Below are positions 40,467-47,857 of a stretch of DNA of 49,073 nt, piece after piece (positions within the stretch are counted from its first letter, which is position 1; each line of letters begins with the position of its first letter). The translations under genes and the position numbers were made by a program. Origin of the DNA: a virus; IMG/VR virus record IMGVR_UViG_3300044922_000436, positions 1 to 49,073 of that record, one strand, 5' to 3'. Under the pieces are notes generated by a model. That model saw only the letters and a list, made by a program, of their open reading frames with translations, searched no databases and was not told where the DNA came from.

Positions 40467-42025
40467 CCGACGACTTACGCTATTTGACAGCTTTAAAGCG
40501 GAGGCGCGCTGCATTAAGCGCGAAAGACGATTTGCTGTCTTTTGCGCGTTTAATGATGCCAAAGCAGGATGATCACGAAAATCCTGATGTCTCTGAGTAT
40601 CAAGTCGCAAAGCATCATCGCGTCATCACTGCAGCTCTTGAAGAGGTTGAAAAAGGCAATATGCGTCGCCTTATCATCAACCTTGGTCCAAGGCATGGAA
40701 AGAGCCAATTAACATCACGCCTTTTCCCTGCATGGTATTTGGGGCGCAATCCCAATCATTCGCTTATTCTTGGCACCTATAACGAAAAGTTCTCATGGGA
40801 CTTTGGTCGTGATGTGCGCGCATTAATTCAAGACCCGATTTATTCGCAAATCTTCCCAGAGGTTAGCCTCCTTGCAGGTGCAGCGTCAGTTGACCGCTTA
40901 GAGACTGTGCAGAAGGGCAAGATGTTCTTTGTTGGTCGTGGCGGCTCTCTTACAGGTCGCGGCGGTCATGGTCTTATTCTTGATGACCCGATTAAAGACC
41001 GCGTTGAGGCTGATAGTCCGACAACGCGTGAGAAGTTGTGGTCCTGGTTTAATCAGGTTCTTAAGACGCGTTTGCTGAGCAGCACAGGTTGGATAGTTTT
41101 GATTCAGACCAGGTGGCACGAAGATGACCTAGTTGGTCGTCTGACTGACCCGATGAACTCTTGCTATTCTGCGTCTGAAGCTAAGAAGTGGCGCATTATC
41201 GACTTGCCTGCTCTTGCGAAAGAAAAAGATGTCCTTGGGCGAAAAGAAGGTGACGCTCTCTGGCCTGAGCGTTTCCCTGTCTCATTCTTGCATGAAATGC
41301 GGGAAGCTGACCCTAGAGGCTTCCAAGCTCTTTATCAGGGAAGTCCGACGCCTGAGAAAGGCAACTTTTTCGATGGTGACAGAATACGTGTTTATTCTCG
41401 TCCTACTGACCGCCCTCCTAATGACAGTCTACGGTTTTATATCGCTTCTGACCATGCTGTCTCCGTAAAGCAGGACAGAGATAAGACTTGCCTTCTGCCT
41501 GTCGGCGTTGATGAGCATGACAACATCTGGATTATGGATGACGTCGTTTGGGGTCGTTATTCGACTGACATTGTCGTTGAGAAGATGATTGACCTGATGG
41601 CGAAGTATAAGCCCCTTTATTGGTGGGCTGAGCGCGGTCACATCTCCAAGTCAATTGGCCCCTTCCTTCGCAAGAGAATGCTGGAGCGTGGCACATTCTG
41701 CACAGTTGATGAGATTGTGCCTGTTATGGATAAGATGAGCAGAGCGCAATCGATGCAGGCGCGCATTGCGATGGGGAAGGTTTATTTCCCGTCTTATGCT
41801 CCTTGGTATCAGGAAGCGCGTGACCAGTTGTTGAAATTTCCGCACGCCGCGCATGACGACTTAGTCGACGCAATGGCGTATATAGGTTTGGGATTAGCCA
41901 AGCAGGTGAGAGCCAGACCGATTAAAGCGGTCAATAAAGGTCCGCAGGCTTACACTCTTGGATGGATTAAGAAACAAACGCGCGATGCTGAAAAAGAACA
42001 GCAAGCGCGTCATGGGGGTTGGTGA
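40463..42025 (+). CDS. terL: Terminase large subunit
   Basis: A 520-residue DNA-packaging motor. Walker A is LGPRHGKS (Lys80), Walker B LILDD (Asp174, catalytic-side Asp175), and the coupling region LIQTRWHEDDLVG. The C-terminal RNase H-fold nuclease shows YIASDHAV (Asp near 330), IMDDVVW (near 360) and HDDLVDAM (near 465). It cuts concatemers and drives DNA into the prohead through the portal. The start is TTG 40463, overlapping the previous stop; the first ATG would remove about 30 conserved residues. Its stop overlaps the portal start (TGATG). Confidence 0.92.
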   Translation: MTDDLRYLTALKRRRAALSAKDDLLSFARLMMPKQDDHENPDVSEYQVAKHHRVITAALEEVEKGNMRRLIINLGPRHGKSQLTSRLFPAWYLGRNPNHSLILGTYNEKFSWDFGRDVRALIQDPIYSQIFPEVSLLAGAASVDRLETVQKGKMFFVGRGGSLTGRGGHGLILDDPIKDRVEADSPTTREKLWSWFNQVLKTRLLSSTGWIVLIQTRWHEDDLVGRLTDPMNSCYSASEAKKWRIIDLPALAKEKDVLGRKEGDALWPERFPVSFLHEMREADPRGFQALYQGSPTPEKGNFFDGDRIRVYSRPTDRPPNDSLRFYIASDHAVSVKQDRDKTCLLPVGVDEHDNIWIMDDVVWGRYSTDIVVEKMIDLMAKYKPLYWWAERGHISKSIGPFLRKRMLERGTFCTVDEIVPVMDKMSRAQSMQARIAMGKVYFPSYAPWYQEARDQLLKFPHAAHDDLVDAMAYIGLGLAKQVRARPIKAVNKGPQAYTLGWIKKQTRDAEKEQQARHGGW

Positions 42026-44367
42026 TGGTTGGTGAGCCTGGATTGATGACAGAAGGCCCGATGGACGGTCTCGACCCGATGGCGCTTGATGCTGAAGGCC
42101 CAACGCCAGAGGGTGAGAAAGTCGTCGACCGCGACAATCCAGAACCAACTGAGCAGCGCAAAGCGCTTGTCGACTCTTTATCCAAAATGGTCAAAGAGGC
42201 GAAAGCGCATTGGGATAAAACCTTTAAGGACATGGAGAAAGACCAGCGCTTTTGTGCTGGCGAGCAATGGCCTTCAGAGACGAAGGCTGCAGCGTTTAAT
42301 GATGATTTTGATGACCGTTATGTCGCCAATATCACGCTTCGTCATGTCCAGCAGAAAGTCGCTGCGCTCTATGCAAAGAACCCGAAAGCCGTCTGCCGTC
42401 GTCGTCAGAAGCTGTTAGCGACGACTTGGGACGGGTCGATGCAGACGCTTGCGAAAGCGCAAGAAGTTATGCAGCAGCAACAGATGGCGCAGCAGGCGAT
42501 GATGGCGATGGGCGCGTCATTAATGACAGGCGCACCTCCTCCAGGAATGCCAGGCATGGCTCCCCCGCCTCCTGGTCCTGATGGGATGCCAGGAGCTCCT
42601 GCTCCAATGCCGATGCCGCCAATGCCACCTGACCCTGTTGCGGTTCAAGAAGCGCAGATGGTTATTGAAGAAGCAAAGCAGGTTAAGCAGCAGATTGACC
42701 AAGCGAATAAAATCGCACGCACGCTTGAGCTTCTTTATGAATATGAGATTTCAGAGCAGCAGCAGCCATTCAAGTCGATGATGAAGATGGTCATTCGGCG
42801 CGCTGCGACATCTGGCGTCGGCTGGGTGAAGTTGGGCTTTCAGCGCATTATGGGCAAAAACCCTGATTTTGACTCACGCATTGCTGATGTTCAGCAGCGT
42901 TTGTCGACTTTGGAGCGCATCAGTGCCGACATTGCTGACGGTGAGGCTGATGTCGATTCAGCTGAAGCTGAGCAATTGCAGCTTCTTTTAGCTGACATGC
43001 AGAGCGACACTGACATGGTGGTGAGAGAGGGATTGATACTCTCTTATCCAAAAGCGACTGCAATTATCCCTGACCCGCGTTGCGTGCAGCTGCGTGACTT
43101 CCTTGGGTGCGATTGGGTTTGCGAAGAGTTTATGATGACTCCGAATGAAATCCAAGAGACCTATGGCGTCGATGTCGGCAAGGATTTCGTCGCTTATAAT
43201 CGCATTGACACAGGCACAGACTATGAGCGCGCACGCGCTGTCTGGTCGACAGGAACCTTCTCAGACGATGCGCATATCTCCGATGGGGATAGTGAGAGTG
43301 CGCTTGTCTGGGAAGTGTATAATAAGAAAGATGGTCTCGTTTATACGCTTTGCGACGGCTACAAGGACTTCCTTCGTCGCCCAGCACAGCCAGAGTTCTA
43401 TACTGACCGCTTCTGGCCTTGGTTCTTGGTCGCGTTTAACGAGTTAGACGGCAAGGTCTATCCTCCGTCAGATGTTAAATTAATGCGCCCAATGCAGCTT
43501 GAGCTTAACCGTTCAAGACAAGGCATGCGCGAGCATCGCTTCGCTAACCGTCCTAAGATGGTTTATGCTGAGGGATTGCTGTCAGAAGATGACTTGGACG
43601 CACTGAAGAACCACCCGATTAATGCTCTCATCTCTGTTTCTGGCCTTCAGCCTGGCACAGACATCAAGACAGTTGTGCAGCCTCTTTCTGGCTCTCCGCT
43701 TGACCCTAATCTCTATGAAGTCAACCCAATCTTCCAAGACATGATGCGTGCTGTTGGCGACCAAGAAGCCAATCTTGGCGGCACTTCTGGTCAAACAGCG
43801 ACAGAGACGAACATTGCGCAGTCATCGCGTGCTTCAGCTCTTGGCTCTGCAGTTGATGATATTGATGAGACATTGACGGGCATCGCACGCGCTGCAGGCC
43901 AAATCCTTCTCCTCAATGTTTCTGAAGAGACTGTGAAGTCGATTGTTGGTCCTGGCGCTATGTGGCCGACATTGACGAAGGCTGAAGTGTCAAAAGAGTT
44001 GATGCTTGAGATTGAAGCAGGTTCTTCTGGTCGTCCTAATCAGGCGCAAGAGCTGCAGAATTTTGAGCGTCTTTCACCAATTCTCATGCAGCTTCCTGGC
44101 ATTAATCCTGTCGTTCTTGCGAAGGAAGCGATTAAGCGCCTTGATGACCGCATTGATGTCGAGGCTGCAGTTGCAGAGGGCTTGCCATCTATTCAGTCAA
44201 TGAATGGTGGCGGTGGAGCTCCGCAGATGGGTGCGCCTGGTCCAATGGGTGGACCACAAGCTCAAGGTCCACAAGGTGCGAACAATGCGCCAAAGCCTCC
44301 ACCACCAAGCCCATCGTCCCCATCTCCTAAGCCACAAGGTGCGCCTCAAGGTTTAATGGGGACTTAA
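42025..44367 (+). CDS. Portal protein
   Basis: A 780-residue portal, large like the P22-type portals with a long helical barrel. Landmarks are FCAGEQWP near the N-terminus, the aromatic region WVKLGFQRI, KLMRPMQLELNRSRQGMREH and the barrel helices near the C-terminus (LGGTSGQTATETNIAQSSRA). An unusual Met/Gln/Pro-rich insertion lies at about residues 148-207, and the C-terminal 60 residues are Gly/Pro-rich. ATG 42025 is chosen over upstream TTG/GTG codons because of the TGATG coupling with the terminase. It forms the DNA entry ring of the head. Confidence 0.88.
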   Translation: MVGEPGLMTEGPMDGLDPMALDAEGPTPEGEKVVDRDNPEPTEQRKALVDSLSKMVKEAKAHWDKTFKDMEKDQRFCAGEQWPSETKAAAFNDDFDDRYVANITLRHVQQKVAALYAKNPKAVCRRRQKLLATTWDGSMQTLAKAQEVMQQQQMAQQAMMAMGASLMTGAPPPGMPGMAPPPPGPDGMPGAPAPMPMPPMPPDPVAVQEAQMVIEEAKQVKQQIDQANKIARTLELLYEYEISEQQQPFKSMMKMVIRRAATSGVGWVKLGFQRIMGKNPDFDSRIADVQQRLSTLERISADIADGEADVDSAEAEQLQLLLADMQSDTDMVVREGLILSYPKATAIIPDPRCVQLRDFLGCDWVCEEFMMTPNEIQETYGVDVGKDFVAYNRIDTGTDYERARAVWSTGTFSDDAHISDGDSESALVWEVYNKKDGLVYTLCDGYKDFLRRPAQPEFYTDRFWPWFLVAFNELDGKVYPPSDVKLMRPMQLELNRSRQGMREHRFANRPKMVYAEGLLSEDDLDALKNHPINALISVSGLQPGTDIKTVVQPLSGSPLDPNLYEVNPIFQDMMRAVGDQEANLGGTSGQTATETNIAQSSRASALGSAVDDIDETLTGIARAAGQILLLNVSEETVKSIVGPGAMWPTLTKAEVSKELMLEIEAGSSGRPNQAQELQNFERLSPILMQLPGINPVVLAKEAIKRLDDRIDVEAAVAEGLPSIQSMNGGGGAPQMGAPGPMGGPQAQGPQGANNAPKPPPPSPSSPSPKPQGAPQGLMGT

Positions 44368-44380
44368 GGTGTGGTATGGA

Positions 44381-44401
44381 AAGTCGGTTTTAATGTCTAA
44401 C
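44381..44401 (+). promoter_or_regulatory. AAGTCG-N12-AACAAA element before the scaffold gene
   Basis: AAGTCG (44381-44386), twelve bases, AACAAA (44399-44404), followed at once by the ribosome binding site AAAGGAG. Same parts and spacing as at 24121 and 29241, but without the CCGACC part. Confidence 0.4.
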
Positions 44402-44415
44402 AAAGGAGCCTAAGA

Positions 44416-45477
44416 GTGCAAGGCGACGATACATTTCAAGAAAGTTCAGCCCCCGTTGAGTCAACGACTCCAGCGGTTGAGCCTTCTATTACTCCGGCAA
44501 CGGAGTCGCAATCCTCTGAGACGGCGGTTTCAGAGTCTGGTGAGCAAACCAAGGAGAGCCTTCTCGATGCTGTGCAGAAAGTGGTGGCGACCACTGAAGA
44601 GCCGACTGTCGAGGGGGATAAAGCCAAGGAAGATGCACCTAAAGAACTAAAGCCAGAAGAAGGGGAAAAGGAAGAAGACGACGAGTCAAACACAGAGACT
44701 GAATCTTCAGCGAATGAGGAGGTGCCAGAAAGTGTGCCTGCTCCTATCAAGAAGAAACTCAGAAAACTGCAGAAAGAAGCTCTCAAATACAAGCATGAAG
44801 TTGAGAACTTAAAACCTTCTGCAGAAATCGGGCAGCAACTTCAGAATTATGCGAGCTCAAATAATCTTTCATCGGAAGATGTCGTATTCGCTCTCGACCT
44901 CGCCTCTATGGTGGCTCGAAACGACTATGAAGGCTTCTATAAGGTTATCTCGCCTCTAATTCGGCATGCTCAAGAAGTCACTGGCGTTGTTCTGCCGCAA
45001 GACCTGCAAGGCATGGTCGAGCAGCAGCAAATGACCCCCCAGGCGGCTCAAGAGTTTGCGCGAACCCGCTTTGAGCGTGCTCAATACGAAAACCAAGCAA
45101 GACAGATGCAGCAGGTCCAAGAGACCCAGCAAGTCGGTCGTGTGAAGGATGATGTGCAGCGCTCAGTCTCAGCATTTGAACAGCGTCTCGCCGCTCAAGA
45201 CCCCGACTATAAGGCAAAAGCCGACGCCGTCAGGCGTGCAGCACAAGCAATGCTCTTTGAGCGTGGTGGTCGCATTAACAATCAGCATGAAGCCCTGCAA
45301 ATCGTGCAGGCTGCTTATAATGAGGTTAATGCTCAATATCGCCGCATCAAGCAGCCTGTTCGTGCAACTGCACCAACTCCTGGCTCGTCAAATCCACAAA
45401 CCCCACCAGCGCGTTCAGCTCCGAAGAACCTAATGGAAGCAGTTCTTTCGGGCTTAGCAAAATCGCGCGCTGGCTAG
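44416..45477 (+). CDS. Scaffold-like acidic coiled-coil protein
   Basis: A 353-residue protein from GTG 44416 with AAAGGAG seven bases upstream. The first 110 residues are very Glu/Ser/Thr-rich. The centre (about 115-150, KKLRKLQKEALKYKHEVENL) and a Gln-rich stretch (about 205-245) are helical coiled coils, and the C-terminus is basic and Pro-containing. This composition and the place between portal and capsid genes are those of phage scaffolding proteins, which guide prohead assembly and are later removed. Confidence 0.8.
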   Translation: MQGDDTFQESSAPVESTTPAVEPSITPATESQSSETAVSESGEQTKESLLDAVQKVVATTEEPTVEGDKAKEDAPKELKPEEGEKEEDDESNTETESSANEEVPESVPAPIKKKLRKLQKEALKYKHEVENLKPSAEIGQQLQNYASSNNLSSEDVVFALDLASMVARNDYEGFYKVISPLIRHAQEVTGVVLPQDLQGMVEQQQMTPQAAQEFARTRFERAQYENQARQMQQVQETQQVGRVKDDVQRSVSAFEQRLAAQDPDYKAKADAVRRAAQAMLFERGGRINNQHEALQIVQAAYNEVNAQYRRIKQPVRATAPTPGSSNPQTPPARSAPKNLMEAVLSGLAKSRAG

Positions 45478-45512
45478 TCGTCTTTGGCGGCTAACTAATA
45501 GGACTTAAGCAA

Positions 45513-46619
45513 ATGGCTTTTTCAGCTGGTGAAATTGCCAACATCGCTAATGCGGCGTTGGATTACTACTTAAACAAGGGCGACACCTTCAAGCAGTCGC
45601 TTCAGAAGCGTCCTTTCTGGGATGCTCTTGAGAGCAAAGCAAAGACCTTCCCAGGCGGCAAAGGCGACATCAGCCTTGCAGTTGAAGGTGACTTTGGCGC
45701 TGGCGGCACTAACGACAGCATCAAGGGCTACACCCATGATGACAAGGTGAACTTCTTCACGCCTGCTAACATCAAGCGTGCGAACTTCACATGGCGCGAG
45801 CATCACATCGGCCTCACGATGACGCACACCGAACTCAAAATCGACGGCATCTCTGTCGTTGATACGAATGGTGAGCGCACATCGAACCACTCACAGCGTG
45901 AGCTGACGGTCCTTGTGAACTTGCTTGAAGACAAGCTGTTCGCTCTTGGTGAGCAATATGCTCGCGGCATGAACACGCTCGCTTATGGTGACGGCACTGC
46001 TGACCCGAAAGCTCTTGCTGGTCTTGGCGCTCTTGTTCGTCCTAATCCAGTTGCTGGCACTGTCGGCGGTTTGGATTCAGTTGCCAACAAATGGTGGAGA
46101 AACAGAGCAAGGACTCAGGCGTATCAAACGGCTGTTACTGCTACGCCAGCTCTTGCGGGTCACGGCGGCGATGCTGTTCAATCGAATGTTGCTGACGGCG
46201 GCGCTCTCGCTCAAGTCCTGCAGTTCGAATATCGTCAGCTGACCCGTTACGGCGGCAAGCCTACTGCAGCTTTCTGTGGTTCTGCCTTCCTCGACGCTCT
46301 TGAGAAAGAGCTGCGCGCTAACGGCATCTACACGCAGACGGGCTTTGCTTCTGGTTCGACCGACATCTCTGTTGGCAAGTTGAACTTCATGGGAACTGAG
46401 TTCGTTTACGACCCAACTCTCGATGACATGAACCTGTCAAAGCGCTGCTATTGGCTCGACATGAAAAACATCAAGCTGATGAAGATGGACAACGAATGGC
46501 GCAAAGACCATACGCCTGCCCGTCCTGCTGACCAGTTCATCCTTTATCGCTCGATCACATCGACGGGCGCTATGGTTGCGCAGCAGCTCAACAGCTCGCT
46601 GGTCATCGACATTAAATAA
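45513..46619 (+). CDS. Major capsid protein
   Basis: A 368-residue protein following the scaffold gene. It begins AFSAGEIANIANAALDYYL and contains a long strand region (ANFTWREHHIGLTMTHTELK) and the P-domain-like GGKPTAAFCGSAFLDALEKE. It ends RSITSTGAMVAQQLNSSLV, a HK97-fold coat protein type. An AGTCG site sits in the 35-base gap before it, and a strong stem-loop follows it, as expected for a heavily expressed gene. The assignment rests on order, size and the fold-like sequence pattern. Confidence 0.85.
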   Translation: MAFSAGEIANIANAALDYYLNKGDTFKQSLQKRPFWDALESKAKTFPGGKGDISLAVEGDFGAGGTNDSIKGYTHDDKVNFFTPANIKRANFTWREHHIGLTMTHTELKIDGISVVDTNGERTSNHSQRELTVLVNLLEDKLFALGEQYARGMNTLAYGDGTADPKALAGLGALVRPNPVAGTVGGLDSVANKWWRNRARTQAYQTAVTATPALAGHGGDAVQSNVADGGALAQVLQFEYRQLTRYGGKPTAAFCGSAFLDALEKELRANGIYTQTGFASGSTDISVGKLNFMGTEFVYDPTLDDMNLSKRCYWLDMKNIKLMKMDNEWRKDHTPARPADQFILYRSITSTGAMVAQQLNSSLVIDIK

Positions 46620-46640
46620 CGAAATTCTTTGCGTTGTGTC

Positions 46641-46709
46641 GCACTCCACGACGCGGAGAAAGAGGTCGGCATTAACCCCTAGGTCTGCCGACCTCGCCTA
46701 GTCGGAGTG
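46641..46709 (+). promoter_or_regulatory. Structured intergenic RNA element after the capsid gene
   Basis: CACTCC (46642-46647) pairs with GGAGTG (46704-46709), enclosing a perfect 8-bp stem AGGTCGGC (46663-46670) / GCCGACCT (46687-46694). No T-run follows, so it is not an intrinsic terminator. It may set the 3' boundary of capsid mRNA, allowing partial read-through. TAGTCG (46699-46704) overlaps the right arm. Confidence 0.6.
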
Positions 46710-46733
46710 TGCAATTGAGTGTGAGGAATCAAA

Positions 46734-47150
46734 ATGCACTTTGTTACTTGTAGTGTGAGACTTGCTGGCGACATGCGCATGGAAGTTGTGCGCGACGCTT
46801 TCAATCCTGTCTCCTATCCAGAAGTTGAAATCCTTCGTTATCTCCACGGTGATGACGCTGTCCTTAATGTGAAGGCGATTGCTGAAGTTGAGCAATCAGC
46901 GAAGGAAGAGAAAGAGCGCCTTTCTCTTAAATACGGCACTGTCAATGTCGAAACGGTTTTCCCTGGCAAGAACCCCCAGATGGAAATGAAGATGCCAAAA
47001 GCATCTATCGACCCTGACCAAGCGTGGAAGAGCCCACTGGACAAAGAGATTGTCGGTTTTGATTTAGACCCGACTCCTGCGCCAGTGCCGCCCAAAGCTA
47101 AGCAAACCAAAGCCAAAGCGGTCGTCGAAGAGAACCCTTTCGCTGAATAA
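46734..47150 (+). CDS. Hypothetical head-region protein
   Basis: A 138-residue protein with an N-terminal alpha/beta part (EVVRDAFNPVSYPEVEILRY then LHG) and a Pro/Lys-rich flexible C-terminus ending ENPFAE. GTGAGGAATC lies before ATG 46734. It is placed between the capsid and adaptor genes, where head decoration or small connector proteins are often encoded, but no family is recognised. Confidence 0.55.
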   Translation: MHFVTCSVRLAGDMRMEVVRDAFNPVSYPEVEILRYLHGDDAVLNVKAIAEVEQSAKEEKERLSLKYGTVNVETVFPGKNPQMEMKMPKASIDPDQAWKSPLDKEIVGFDLDPTPAPVPPKAKQTKAKAVVEENPFAE

Positions 47151-47164
47151 CAAGGACCACTGAG

Positions 47165-47857
47165 ATGGCTGTCGAGACGCTTGCAAATCTAGTTGAAGAT
47201 GTTCGTGCTGAAGCTGGGCATGCGTTGACGCCATCTCAGGGCCTTAACTCTGAAAAGACGCTTAAGAAATTAATCGCTCGCACAGAGAAGGAACTCTGGA
47301 CAGCGTTCACCTGGCCAACCCTGATGATACGGGCTCAGGTCGTTGTGCAGAAAGACCAATTCCGCGTCGCTTATGCCGCGCAGCTTCCATACGACCAGAT
47401 TAGAGAAGCCTATTGGTGCGCCACAGGCTCAGACCATTTTGTTAAGATGGACTATGGCTTTGCAGAGGATTGCATCAAGGCTGATGGCACGAACTCGACA
47501 GCTTCGCCAACAGTGCAGCTCTGGGAAGATGACGGCGCTGATGACACTCTTTTCAGAATTTGGCCGACGCCTTCTGTGAATGGCTATGTGCGTTTTCGTG
47601 GCATGCGTCCTCTTAACGCTCTCATCAATGACGATGATTATTGCACGCTTGACCCAACACTCATCACCCTGCGCGTTTCCGCTGAGCTCTTAACGAGAGC
47701 TAAGGCTGAGGATGCTCAGACGAAGATGCAGAGCTTTCAGCGGCATCTTCAAAAGCTCCTGGCGATTAAAGTCTCTGATAAGCACAAGGTTTCGACCTTT
47801 GGCTCGATGAGAGGCTATCGCTCGCACTTTAATCGTTCGCAGCGGTTTGTTGTCTGA
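47165..47857 (+). CDS. Head-tail adaptor (P22 gp4/T7 gp11-like position)
   Basis: A 230-residue protein. It has a helical N-terminus (SEKTLKKLIARTEKELWTAF then TWPTL), a beta region with LFRIWPTPSVNGYVRFRGM and a C-terminal helix (LRVSAELLTRAKAEDAQTKM). This helix-beta-helix layout is common to the head-completion/adaptor proteins that bind below the portal in podoviruses. Its stop overlaps the nozzle gene start (TGATG), fitting the adaptor-then-nozzle order. Confidence 0.7.
   Translation: MAVETLANLVEDVRAEAGHALTPSQGLNSEKTLKKLIARTEKELWTAFTWPTLMIRAQVVVQKDQFRVAYAAQLPYDQIREAYWCATGSDHFVKMDYGFAEDCIKADGTNSTASPTVQLWEDDGADDTLFRIWPTPSVNGYVRFRGMRPLNALINDDDYCTLDPTLITLRVSAELLTRAKAEDAQTKMQSFQRHLQKLLAIKVSDKHKVSTFGSMRGYRSHFNRSQRFVV

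Noticed and set aside
44381-44401. A promoter for the scaffold gene
   Set aside because: The AAGTCG-N12-AACAAA element ends at the ribosome binding site, leaving no room for a -10 box and start site; kept only as a possible protein-binding site.
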